Source: Raffaelea ambrosiae (Eukaryota; Ascomycota; Sordariomycetes; Ophiostomatales; Ophiostomataceae). Taken from it: DNA of 64,000 bases. The notes beneath the pieces are model-generated. The model ran no database searches and was not told the DNA's origin. It saw only the letters and a program-made list of their open reading frames with translations. Location of the stretch: positions 72,074-136,073 of the forward strand of contig PCDI01000004.1 in assembly GCA_002778195.1 (NCBI GenBank), written 5' to 3'. A program made the translations under genes and the position numbers. This document shows, in pieces, positions 44,263 through 55,872 of the stretch (positions are counted from its first letter, which is position 1; each line of letters begins with the position of its first letter).

Positions 44263-45388
44263 ATGGCGGCGCACGTCCTGCGGCGATCGCTGCTCTACGG
44301 TAGGCACTATTGCCTCTGCGAATTTCTTTGGGGACGTTCTCTCCTTTGACTCACCTCTTCTTAAACCAGTCCCGGCATCGTCGCCCAAGATGCTTGCCAA
44401 GTCGCTCACGCTGACGTCGGACAACATCACCTACGATCTCGAGGACGCCGTCACCGAGTCCGCCAAGCCGGCTGCCCGCACCGCGCTCCGGGCGCATCTC
44501 GAGTCTCTCGCAGCCGCAAAAGAGGCGGCCACGCCCGACAAGCCCGCTGCTGCTGCTGCTGCTGTCCGCGGCGAGATCGCCGTCCGCATCAATGCCGTCT
44601 CCACAGCACACGCCCTGGCCGACCTGACGGCCCTGGGTCCCCGCGCGCTGTCGGCCGTGGACACGGTCGTGGTGCCCAAGGTCAATTCGGCCTCGGACCT
44701 GACCTTTGTTGCGGACGTGCTGAAGCAAACGGCGCCGTCCACGACCACGTCCACGTCCATGTCCGCGCCCGCGCCGCCCAAGCTCATCGCCCTCATCGAG
44801 TCGGCCCGCGCCATCATGGACCTGCGCCAGATTTGCGGCGGCGCCGTGGCTGCCGGCACGAACCTGGACGGACTGGTCTTTGCAGCCGAGGACTTTGCGC
44901 TGGACCTGTCGCTGACCCGGACGCCGTCGCTGTCCGAGTTTTTATATGCGCGGAGCGCTATCGTGACGGCGGCGCGGGCATTTGAGCTGCCGTCGGCACT
45001 GGACCTGGTGTGCACGGCCTTCCGGGGCGAGGCAGGGCTGACGACGCTGGCAGAGGAGTGCCGCAACGGGCGCGGCATGGGGTTTACGGGCAAACAGTGC
45101 ATCCACCCGACGCAGGTGGGCGTGGTGCAGCGCATCTTTGGCCGTGTCGACGACGCCGACCAAGCCGAGCTGGCCTGGGCCGTGCGCGTGCTCATCGCCG
45201 AGGACAAATCTGCTGCTGCCGGGCGCGGCGCCTTTACCCTGGACGGCGCCATGATCGATGCCCCTGTCGTGGGCAAGGCACGCCGTCTCATCGAGCTGGC
45301 CGAACGTGCCGGCGCCGCCGAACTGCTGGCGAAGCTGCGCGAGCAGCACAGGGATCAGGAGCCCGAGTTCGGCAAAGGAGGCCCATAA
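44263..45388 (+). CDS. CitE/CLYBL-like acyl-CoA lyase (HpcH/HpaI aldolase family)
   Basis: Member of the citrate lyase beta-subunit-like family; eukaryotic CLYBL cleaves citramalyl-CoA in mitochondria, and fungal members are presumed C-C lyases on acyl-CoA thioesters. Exons 44263-44299 and 44370-45388 (351 aa), joined to give RRSLLYVPASSPKMLAKS. Motifs: DLEDAV (35-40), ARTALRAHL, IALIESARAIMDL with metal-ligand Glu156, GLVFAAEDFALDL with Glu186/Asp187, GFTGKQCIHPTQV and the C-terminal VVGKARRLIELAERAG. All core catalytic or metal positions expected of the family appear intact. Insertions of low complexity, a poly-Ala run near residues 82-91 and a Ser/Thr/Pro run near 140-150, are likely surface loops. 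A mitochondrial presequence is not obvious. Exact substrate cannot be decided from sequence; it is not part of a citrate-lyase operon-like cluster. Confidence 0.9.
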
Positions 45389-46019
45389 GAATGGGCCTGT
45401 ACGATGGGAACTCCATATTGCCAAATTTTGCAGCAGCTAGAACAGCGCCCAAACGCAGAGCGCACAAGTCTTGCATACGAACACACACAAATGATGGCGC
45501 CATAATGTGGTCTGTCAATATTCATACGGGCACACATACGTACAAGGCAATTGCTCACAACAAGAGCCCCGTGGAGGCTCCCCACGCAAAATACACATGA
45601 CAAAATTTGACAGCACTCGACACTTGATAGGAACCAAGATTTGATGAATAAAACCAAATTATCTGGATATGAAGGATGCGCTGATGCCTGTCTTCACCAA
45701 ACAAAAGCGCCGGCGTGTCTCTGTGTGCGTGTATATGTGTGTGTGTGTGGAAAATCGTTGGGTCAAGTTAATAAACACCCAGTTGCTCCTTACCACGAAA
45801 GAGGGAATTGTTGATAGAACAGAATCAATAGAAGAAACAAAACAGCCGGGCAGAAAACAGACAGAAGCGGGAAATAAGAAATGAATAATTGGAATATAGC
45901 AACACATATCAACGCCCAGCAGGGCGAGAAAGCAAATTCGCAAACAGATGACCCGTTCCCTTTCCCTTCACCCCCAACTTCGGGCTAGTCGCATGGCTAT
46001 GGCATGCATCGCCTATTAT
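45389..46019. other. Convergent 3' intergenic region
   Basis: A 631-bp AT-richer gap between the 3' ends of the lyase and membrane-protein genes. It includes a short GT run at about 45,723-45,748. No gene is supported. Confidence 0.6.
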
Positions 46020-47765
46020 TCAAGCTCGGTTGCGAGTGGCCGCGTTGGCTATGTCGGCATCCAGCTGCCTCTCCTCGGCCTCGAGGCGTGCCACATCCTC
46101 CGGTGTCATGTCGTCTTCGATCAGCGCTGCTACACCAGGCGCAGTTATTTTTGGAGGCGTTGGTGCTGCGGCTGTGGGCGCTGGTGCTGCAGCGATTGCA
46201 TTGGATTTTGGAACAGGAGATACAGCACCAGCCGTCGGTGAGGACGGCGAGACTGCTGTTGCTTCTGCAGCCCGCGTCGCCGCTAACGCCCTTCGTTGCA
46301 CGACCGGGGGTGCCACATATGCTGCAGTAGCTGCAGTCGCCGCAGTCGCCGCCGTTGCCGCAGTCGCCGCCGTTGCCGCAGTCGCCGCCGTTGCAGGGGC
46401 CGCTACATATCCCATGCCGGGCGTGGGGGCCATGTGGGCGTCATTGTCAGTGTACGGACTTTGGGGCAAGTCTCGTTCGCCAGTACCAGAGGTTGCGACA
46501 CCAACAGGGACGTCCTTTTCGGTCATGAGAATATCCGTGTTGCTTGTGGCCCCTATGCGCGAGTCGCGAGTATTGGGACTGTACGGGCCGGCAGGATCAG
46601 CCAACAGCCCAGACTTGTAACCGGTATGGTTGTGGCGGCGACGGCGGTTACAGAAGAACCACACCAGAGCCCCAATGGCGGCCAGGGCGACGACGACAGC
46701 GGCGATGACGATGCCGGCAATAGCACCGCTGCTGAGATGGCTGCTCTTGGACGTCTGGGGCGTACTTGAGCCGCTGTTGGATGACTGGCTGGCAGGGTTG
46801 TTGGAGCTGGCTGCCACGCTTGACGTAGTTGATGTCGTGGTGGCAGCGGTAGTCTCGGTGGCGCTGGTCTGACTAGTTGGGGTCATGCCTGGTGTGGTTT
46901 CCGAAAAAGCCGGGGCGGTGGTTAGGTATTGGGCCTCCGAAATGAGCTTAGAGTATTTGCCATCGTCTGTGTCTTTGACAAAGGCAAAGAAACGGCTGTA
47001 CGATGTGCCGTCTCCAGACTCGAAAATCCAAGTCCAGTCGACTTCGAAGTAAAGTGCTTGCGCTGAGAGGGATTCAATGATGTATGGCGTGTCCGGAAGG
47101 GTGATGGTCCCAGTGCTTACACCGTCCACTCCTGTCGTCTGGTTATCTGTTTCGACGAGTTATAGTTCAGATCGCATACAGGCACATGGAAAGGAACAAG
47201 AGAGATACCCACATGAAATATCAACAGTGGGAGCAGCACGGACTTTGACACGCGTAGGGGGTTCCGGTGTGTCGGTATTGCTTGCTGTTCCGAGTGCTGC
47301 CGCTTGGGATTCGTTCTGCCAAATTCTGACCTGGTTGACAGTGACATTCTTGTGATACTCAAGCGTAAAGCGGAATGTCTTGGTCGGTCCTCCATTGACA
47401 TTATTGGCACTTGTGCCAACATAGACGGCAGCTGCGGTAGGAGATGGCAAGAAGTCTCCGTCAATGAACACGACGACTGGTGTGGTGCTAGCAGTAGAGG
47501 CGGTGGTAGGAGCATTGGCAGTGGTGCCGGTAGGAGGAGGGGTAGTGGAGGAGATGGCTCCCGCGCTGTCAGAAATGGCGCCGGTGGCGGCGGTCGTGTG
47601 AGCGGTGCCGGTGACGTGCCGGTCGTCGCCTGATGACCCGATTTTCATATTAGGCTTTATAAGGACCGGTGGGGTGGAGGTTTTCGCACCGAACGATAGT
47701 GATTCCTGACCGGCCACGGCGAGGGCCAGCATGGCCAGCACGGCTCCGCCTCGACACACCCACAT
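46020..47765 (-). CDS. Single-pass Ser/Thr-rich membrane protein of unknown function (Mid2/WSC-like layout)
   Basis: Two exons on the minus strand, 47765-47213 and 47146-46020 (559 aa); the intron has a GTGGGT donor and an AACAG acceptor, and the join makes a TAT codon in DISYNQTTGVDG. The N-terminus MWVCRGGAVLAMLALAVAGQ is a signal peptide. The ectodomain has a Thr/Ala/Ser-rich part, then VVFIDGDFLPSPTAAAVYVG and NVTVNQVRIWQNESQ, and YFEVDWTWIFESGDGTSYSR, suggesting a folded beta-type module. A Ser/Thr stalk (about 275-325) precedes a transmembrane segment, GIVIAAVVVALAAIGALVWFF (about 329-349), followed by RRRRHNH and a 205-residue cytoplasmic tail with an Ala-Thr repeat. The layout resembles cell-wall stress sensors, but no WSC cysteine pattern is present. 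The sequence upstream of 47765 stays open but is only translated CT-rich leader. Confidence 0.83.
46320..46396. repeat. In-frame GC-rich tandem repeat coding for (Ala-Thr-Ala) units
   Basis: Tandem units of about 9/18 bp (GCCGCAGTC / GCCGCCGTT on the plus strand) inside the membrane-protein gene, encoding a repeated Ala-Ala-Thr tract in the cytoplasmic tail. The unit length keeps frame, so copy-number change would alter tail length only. Confidence 0.88.
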
Positions 47766-50700
47766 GGCGGATGGCGTTGTGGTTGAATCGGACGAGTTCT
47801 TCCTAATGGAGCCACCTGGTGATGTGTTCTCGGAACATGAAGAGAGAGGGGAGGAAGGAGGAAACAGAGGAGGAGAAAAGGACGGGGCAGAGGGAGGGGA
47901 GAAGGAAGTGAGAGAGGAAGGAAAGAAGCAGCGAGAGTGGGAGACAAGGAGACGGAGAAGGAAGAATGACGTTGTCGGGATGTGAGACTGGTGCTGTATT
48001 CGCAAAAGTGTTTCTTGGATCTCGCGCAAAAAAAATCGAAACAAAAGAGGACAAAAGATTGAGAAAGACCAGAGAGAAAGAGAAAGAGCAGAAAAAGGCG
48101 GGAAAGAGACACAGAGGAGCAAACGGAGAACCGAATTGGCAGCCGCAAGGCTGTGCAGTGGTGGAGGAGAAGGAGGACCAGGAAAGAAGAGGCGGGGAAG
48201 AGGGGAGAAAAGGATGCACACCACGGCTGTCTGGCGTGTCGTGGATGAGCGGAGAGAACAGGAAAGAGTAAGATGCAGAGAGCAGGACGGGACGGGGAGA
48301 GACAGAGACAGGCAAAGCCCAAGTGCCACAGAGAGAAGAAGGAGGAGGAGGAGAAGGGAGGGATCACAGAAGCAGACAGGAACAGAAACAGAAACAGAAA
48401 CAACGACCCGGGCCTGACGAGGACAAAGACACCGCTGTGCAACAAGTGAGGAAGGCACACCCCAGATAAATTGCGAGCAGACAGGACACCAGGGAAACCA
48501 GGAAACAGCCCCATGCACGATACTTAATATGATGTTGTGTTGCTTGAGTGCGGGCCTCTGTTTCTGGCCCAACACAGAAAGAGCGACTGTGGCCATCGTG
48601 CCTTCCTCGAAGCGTACCTGTACATGGTCCGCGCACACGCACCTGCCTGCACCACGAAGGCCGCGCCCCTTCCTTCCTTCCCAAACACCAACCGCCGGGC
48701 AGGGGCCACAGAATCCTTTCTGCTGTATGCCGTGGCCCAGTTTTGCTCCTTCTCGCAGTTGAGTCCATGTACTGGTACTTGCGCTTGTCACCGGCCAAAT
48801 GTGCAGGTTCGGAGGCATAGCGAGCACCCCGACAAACAGCCCCGACCATACCATTGTGGGACAGAGCTGAACGTCGCCCTCCGACGGCTCAGATGTTTCG
48901 TTTGGCGGGTCTGCGAAAACGCAGCCGTACCTTCCCTCCATGTTGTAAGTGGTGGTCTGTTGGTCCAGAGAGGCAGAACAAGGCGTCGCAGCCAGCACCG
49001 GGGGACCCGCTACGCCGTTTTTAGACCCGACGCTAGACCAAAAAGCAACAAAGCAGTAAACGCAAAACGGCCAAGCCCCCCTCTTTGCGTGGAGAGTCGA
49101 AGTCTATTCTGCAGAGGACCACCTGCCGGGCGCCAGACTGCAGGAGGCGGCAGGAGACGGTAGCAATAGGCCATGGTATCTTACTATGTATATAGTAGTA
49201 GGCGGCACCAGACGCCAATGGCTGCCAAAAACGCAGCGAAAAACGCAGCCACACAGCCAAACGGCACCACACAGCCAGACAGCACCCAAAGCAGCCCTGC
49301 GCCTCCTTCGGAGTGGAGCCAATCAGGAAGACCGTCTTGGGGGCCATCTTTGTCTCCACCGCTCTGGTCTCTGCGTGCCAATACTTCCTACAATCAGCAT
49401 GCACGAGACGACGCTTTGCAGCTTCTTGCGACGAAGGAGGACCACGACAGGGAATGCGAAGGGAAAGACCGCCGCTGATCTAACTATCCAGCACTGGCTG
49501 GCAAGATACCATGTAATAAATACCTCATCCACGGAGGATGGGCTTGCCAGCAACCTCGCATAATGCACACACAGCTCTGGGCGGCAAGGTTCAGACGATC
49601 TGCAATTCGTTGCAAGCCACAAAAACTGACTGACAGACGCACAGACAGACAATAGAAAAAGAACCAACGCCTGTCAAACTACCTCTCCATTGCTCCTCCA
49701 GCGCCTTTCCCTCCTGTCGCCCCTCTTGCCGCCCGTCTACTCTCGTAGGGAGAATGGAGAAAAAAACAGCCTGGCTCGACCTGCCACTTGGCCCTACCAG
49801 GCAGGCCCTAGCGGGACCCTCTCCAAGAGATAATAATAGACCAGGCGGTCTCCATTTCGGGCTGCTTTTTTGGTGTTTCGTTCTTTCTTTTTTATTCTTT
49901 TTATTCTTTTGATTTATTGGGGGTTTGATTATTTTTTTTATGCTTGCTGCGCGCCCTTGTTTCTGTGCTTCCCACAGCACATCTGCTGGGTTCTTTGGGG
50001 TGCATTCTTTGGGTCGCCCGATCTGGCCTCTCGCTCTCCTTTGTTGGTGTTCTGTTTTTATTCTGCGTGCCCTGTTCCTTTGGTCGCCGTCTTTTCTTCC
50101 TCTCACTCTGTGTTCTAACCTCCTCCCTCTACCCCTGCGTCCCCTACCCTGCACCCGGAACCCCCCCTGCCTCTCTCTGTGTGTGTTGGTCCTTTGTGTC
50201 CCACCAGCCCCATGCGCTGTGCCCTTCCTTCTGCTCGCTTCCAATCTCCCATCGCTGAGTCGCCGGATGTAGTTAGTATATGCTGACGAGCCGCAGATGG
50301 CCAACCGGAAAAAAAAAGAAAGAAAAAAACCCCCAAAAGACATAAAAAATGACCCTGTACTTGCAGAGTAAGATACTCGTACCCGTATGCCGTGAACAAT
50401 AGTTACCAAGTGCATGCAGACACAGGGACAAAAAATAAAACCGCCCAACAGACGAAAAAGCAAGTGGACCATCAGATCATACTGGCAAGATGTGGAGGGC
50501 TTGTCGTTGTCGAACCGCGGGAGGCGGACCGTACTTTTCATGTTTCTCCATTGTCGGCATTGTATTTGTGTCTACTTACATCGGCGGCAAGCCATGCATG
50601 GTGCGAGCAGGTAAGATCTTAGTGCCAAGAGGACAGACAAATCCTCGCAAGAGGCGCAGCCACTTGATCGTCGGTAAAGACGACTGGCAGACACCAATTG

Positions 50701-51811
50701 CACCGCTCCGACTGTGACAACTGCCAGATCGTGCTTGCGAACACCCGTGCCTCTTCCCAGACCTGCTGGCACCCGTACGAGTCCTCTCTGTCGTGTGTCG
50801 TGCCCTGCCTCCCCCCCTCTTGTTTGCTGCTATGCTGTGTATTGCACCGTATATTACTATGTCGCTTTTCTGCCTCATTAGCAACCCCTTCTGTCCATAA
50901 TCTCTTGGCATCTGGCATGCCATCTGAAGAGATGCACTGTCGAATTACCACGTATATATCTAGTTACCTCGAAACCATGCCCCCCCTCCTTCTCTCGCTT
51001 GTTTCGGTTCAGGAAACAGATCTGCGTCTCCTGTCAGCATGTCGGTTGTTACTTGCCACTGAAATGTTTCTCCCTCCGTTCTTTCACCTCCAGACGGTAT
51101 GTCGGGGGTATCCCCCCTCCCCCTATTTCTCCCTGTTAGGTTCAAGCCCGGCCGTCAGCCTGCTGCATGCAGACCCCGGCGGATCCATCCACAGCCCTGC
51201 CTGTCTACCACCGCGCACCTCAACGGTATCTCACAGGGTAGGAATGTGCAGCTCGAGCGAAGGATTCGTGTCGAGTGGACCCCCCGAAAAACGGTCGTCT
51301 CGGACCAGCCACGGCTTAGGTTTCGAGCCATCCCATAGGAACAACCAGCATTCCGTCATATTCAAACTAGTTATACAATGGTCACCACACGCAGGTGTTC
51401 CCCTCGAAGAGTGAGTGAGGCACGTATATGACCGCCAGAACCCAAGTTTCCGGTTACTATGTTATGGCATGTATGTGCAGCGTCTTTTCTGACCTTCTTT
51501 CCAACCGCTATGTTCTGCTTTGTGATTCGAATCGCCCGCACCCGGGGCATAAAAGTGAAGAGCGAGAACAGAAAAGGAAAAAAAAAAGGAACAGGGCACC
51601 CAGAACGAGCCTTAGAAACCAAAACACTATCTCACGGCAGAATATGCCGTGCGCCTCAAGCACCCCAACCCGGTGCGTCTGGCTCTGGTGGTATATAAAA
51701 TATGTACATAATATGTGCGTGCGCGCGCACCAATGTGTGTGTACGAGGAGACGGGCCAGACCAGTCGTCAGTCACAACAGTCGTCCTGTGTGGACTGGCC
51801 ACACCACCGCC
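47766..51811. other. Gene-free interval upstream of the membrane-protein gene
   Basis: Bases 47,766-48,500 are purine-rich on the plus strand, i.e. CT-rich on the minus strand, and look like the leader and promoter of the minus-strand membrane-protein gene. The remainder, to the DUF726 stop, holds overlapping short frames without recognisable domains. A TA-rich palindromic motif TACTATGTATATAGTA lies at 49,182-49,197. Bases 51,400-51,811 are likely the DUF726 gene 3' flank. Confidence 0.55.
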
Positions 51812-54800
51812 CTATGCAAATGTCATCGATATCTCCTTCTCCTTTCCAAAATCTTCGTCATCGTCCGCCCACGGGTCCGACAGAGTAATTGCCGGTACCG
51901 TCGGTGACTTTCCCTCCACACCTTCGGCCGCTGCTGCTCCTAATGCTGCTCCCGATGCTGCCCCGGCTGCCGTTCCCACCACAAGTCCACCTGAAACTGC
52001 CGTTGCTGCTGGGCTCACGTACGCTTCGTCTTTTGCGCGCGATGCTGCGGGGGCGTGTGGCGTAAGCGGTGTTGGTGGTGTGAGAGGCGAAGCCGACTTG
52101 GATTTCATGGCTGCCTTTGGCCGGTCATCATCAAAGGCGCTATCAAATGTCATAGATATGCCCTCATTGTCCGTCATCGCATAGCTTGCTGAACGGCTGC
52201 CACTTGTTGCAGCGCCGTTATATCCAAACGACGTATTCCTTGGTAGTGTCGGTGTCCGCTGTTCAGCTAGGCTGACAGCAGACGACGATGGCCGGTAGTC
52301 CTGCGAAATCCGGTATGGTGCGGGGGAGCTTGTGCCTGAGAGGTTCGACAGGCTGCCCCTGGGCGACTTGAATGACTGTCGCGACGTTGCCCTGGCAGGC
52401 GGCGTCAGCGCTGGACTGGCCGTAGGTGTCAGGTCCAGCTTCATCGGAGGTAGGGTCGACTCGAGCTCGCGGACCTGAAGCTGCTCTAGTTGTAGATCGT
52501 CTAGCTTCCCGCCCTTTTCTTTAGCAAGCTCTGCTCGGATCGCGTCCACATCAAACAGGACGCCATGGTTGTTGCCCTCTGCGTCTTCTGTTTTGCCGCC
52601 GGGTTGCTTTTGGTCTTGGTTTCGGCTGGCCTCTTCATAAATCTCCCATTCCTGCTTCTCCTTCTTCTTGCGGCTGAAGAAGCTGAAGGGCCCGCCCTTC
52701 TTTGACTTATTGCCTTCCTTCTCAAGCTCCTTTCGTGCTTCCTCGATCTCATTGATTAATTCACGCTGTCGCTGTGCGTGGTTTTCTGGGTCTGGGTCCT
52801 CAATCTCCGTGAACTCGTCGCTTTCGACAAGCCAGCCAGCCTCGCGCAGCAACCGCGGCATGGCTGTTCGGTAGTCCATATGTCCCACTACAAATTCTGT
52901 CACGTCCATATTCTCGACTGCCGGGATGTCGTCGATGGTGCCGAGGCCGGCCACGCGCCGAATACCACCATTGGTCAGCCGGAACAAGTAGCCCAAAATC
53001 CAGTCGTTGCGGTTGTAGCCATTGACAAAACGCCCGGCCACTACGGTACGCGCACGCAGGTATTCGTCCCTCTTGACCACGACGGGCGAGCCAAAGAGAA
53101 ACACGTTCTGCACAATGCCAAAGGCACCCTTTCGGGCGAGCTCCTGCAGACATGAGAAAATAACACGGGAGCCGAGCGAGTATCCGACAAGTGTGATGGG
53201 CCGCGACCCCAGATTGCGGTCGATCAGCGAGTCTGCAAGAATCAGGCCCGCCATCGTAGCTCGGTCCAGAGAGACCGCCCATGGGTTGTCAATCAGATAA
53301 GACAGCTTGGTCAACACGACAGGCAACTGCAGAGCTGCCATCAGCGATATCAGGATGGTGCTGCCAAGCAATTGTTGGAGTCCTTGTGTCAGAGCCTGCA
53401 AGGAAAAAACAGTTAGGTTTGTGAGCAGCGTACATTGGCTAGGCTATGTGTCCGTGTTGTTCTCGCGGTACGTACCTCAGTCGCCAAAATATTGATAGTG
53501 TCACCCATACTGGTGAGCATTTCGGGCTCCCACAAGACTGAGTAGATATCTCCCATGACTGGATCCACCGTGCTGAATGGAAGACGGACGTCATCGACCT
53601 TGCCCGTCATCCAGCCGGAGACAGTCACAATCAGATTGACACGTTTGTTATTGTGAAGCGGCCGATATTCAAACGTTCTCACCGCGCCCGTACGTCGGTC
53701 CGCGGCACGCACGCCGATCACACCGCCTGATGCTGCCGCAGACGAGGTGATAATGGCGGCACCACCAGCACCAGCGAGGAAGCCGCTTGTGCCGGTGACA
53801 CCAATGGTAGTGAAGCCAGCAGCCAGACCCGCGCCGATGACAGGCGCAAGCAGACCGGCAGAGAGACCGATAACGAGACCGCCACCCACCGTTGCCAGGC
53901 CCATCATCACGTAGCGCCGCTTCAGCGCGAGCTTCCTGCGAGACTCCATGTGCTCCTTCTCGTCCCAGTTTTCCTTTTCGGCATTCTGCTGCATCTCCAG
54001 CGCCTCTGTGACCTTGCGCTCGAACTTGCAGATGTCCATGGGTGGGACATCCAGGCTCTGGCCAACACGCTCGAGCAGCACCCTTGATCGTGAGTCGTAT
54101 ACGGAGTCCGCAATAAGGACAAGAAACAGATCGCAGAGGACCGTCCAACGCAGGTCGATATCGATCTTGGACGTGGTCGGCAGCTGTGACGGTGTCCTGA
54201 CATCTGGCAACTCCTCTCCTTCGTGTTCTTGGTACGGCGGTGGCGGTTCTGCGGCTTCCTCGTCGGCGAAGTCTGGAAGCTGGCCCGTAGAGGTTGGGGA
54301 AACGACCGTGGCTGGCGACTGTGGCGCTTTGGGCGACGAAAGCGAGCCGGCGGCACTCCTTTCACTGGCCATGGGATTCTTCACGCGCGAGTTGGCCATG
54401 AGGGCAGGCGTGAGGTCGCTAGGCTTCACGCCGTGCTCGGCAAGCTGCTCGATCATGACCTGCTCAGCCAGACTGATGTCCATGTGGGCATAGAGCCGGA
54501 TCATCATCTTCTGGGACCACATTCTCATCGACTCGGTTACAAATAGTAACTGCTTCCGCAGCTTTCTTGGTGGCTCAATGCTCTCCATCTCCTTGATCAT
54601 ATCGGAGAGGTGCAGTCGCGTAATACCAACGTATGCAATGCGCTGGCCTTCAGTCAGCAGATCCTTTGTGGCCTGCATCTGCGAGACAGCATCCCTCTGT
54701 TCCTCCTCGTCTTCTAGCATGCTGGTGCCTCCGGGTGTCTTGAATAGATATTGGGTGTTGTCGTCCATGCTTGTGGCAGACTCGGCGTCATCGTCAACAA

Positions 54801-55872
54801 GCACCCGGGTGTATCCCTTGCCGGCGCCTCCGTGGCCAGTATCGCCGTTTTCCTCCTTTTCCTCCTCGTGCTCTCGCGCAATAAGACGGTTGTCATCGTC
54901 GTACATATCGTAGGGTGCGAATGCTGGCATTGTCTGCCATTCACCGTCGGAGCTGGTCTCCTCCTCATGCTTCTCGGTCGTGAGCTTCTGGTGGGAAAAC
55001 TCGGAGAGGGCATTCGCAGCCCCGCTGCTGCTGGCCATGCTGGCCTCGCGGGCGTGCTCTGTAGCAAAGTCTTTCGTGTAGCGCTTGGAACTGGTGCTGT
55101 TGCTTGTTCGCGAGTCTATTTTCGACAGCGTGGCGCCGTCTCCGATATCGCGGGGCTTCGGTGGCATGGGGGTTCGTGGCTCTTCCTCGATCGTGTCCGT
55201 GGCTAGCTGGCCGGGAACAGCATCGCCCTCCGGCCTTGACGAGGCATTTCGTGCGTCGTCGCCATCTCCATTGCCACCGCTCCGGAGGGACCACCTCCTT
55301 CGCGAGCCGCTTGAAGCGCGCGAGCTCGTCCGGCTCTGGCTGGCCTCGGACCGACTTGTGCTCCTCTTCCCGAAGCTCCACTTCCTCGGCCGAGCAGTTT
55401 CTTCCTCCGGTTCCTCCGAGCTGTATCGGATAGCCGCGGCCTTGCGTATGGGCAGGCCAAAGTCGTCCACCTCCACGGCGGTATCGACAGTCATGGCTCC
55501 AGCTGCAGCAGTCTGTGTCACCTGGGCTGCAGGCTCCTTGCCCTCTGCCACCGCCTTGGCCCTGGTATCCCGGCCTCTCTTTTCCTGTCTTCGCTCTGCC
55601 AAAGAGCGTTCCTGCATCTTCTTGAGTCGTCGTTCAAGCTTCTTTGCGGGTGGCTCATCCGGAGAGCTGGGCGATTCTTCGGCTGTCGATTCTTCTTTGG
55701 GGGCTGGGTGCTTCTCCTCCTCTGACTTCGCTGGCTCTGGCTTCTGCAGCACCTGCGGCTTAGACGGCTTCTCAGTCTCGGCCACCGTCGTCTGCGGCTG
55801 TTCGTCGTCTGGCGTATCCTCCTCCGGCGCATTGCCGCTTTTACCGCTGCTGGGGTCGTCGGCGGCTGCCAT
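51812..55872 (-). CDS. DUF726 alpha/beta-hydrolase-like membrane protein (TMCO4/Mil1 family)
   Basis: Large member of the DUF726 family (human TMCO4, yeast YFL034W/Mil1), proposed membrane-associated lipases. Exons on the minus strand: 55872-53476 and 53395-51812, joined in phase 0 (1326 aa); the intron has GTACGT and TTGCAG ends. The N-terminal half is long, charged and probably disordered (Pro/Glu/Lys-rich, several RS-type stretches). A helical region (RWTVLCDLFLVLIADSVYDS) precedes Gly-rich hydrophobic segments, YVMMGLATVGGGLVIGLSAG onward (about 654-725). The catalytic-type nucleophile elbow is VGYSLGSR (Ser near residue 872), followed by FLFGSPVVVKRDEYLRAR and the family block FVNGYNRNDWILGYLFR; IPAVENMDVTEFVVGHMDY is also conserved. 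The C-terminal 330 residues are low-complexity and acidic/Ser-rich with a Lys-rich patch. It is longer than yeast Mil1, mainly in the disordered ends. Confidence 0.9.

Noticed and set aside
47766..48998. Minus-strand extension of the membrane-protein frame by 411 codons
   Set aside because: It is a Leu/Ser/Phe/Pro-rich translation of CT-rich leader; the signal peptide begins at 47,765.
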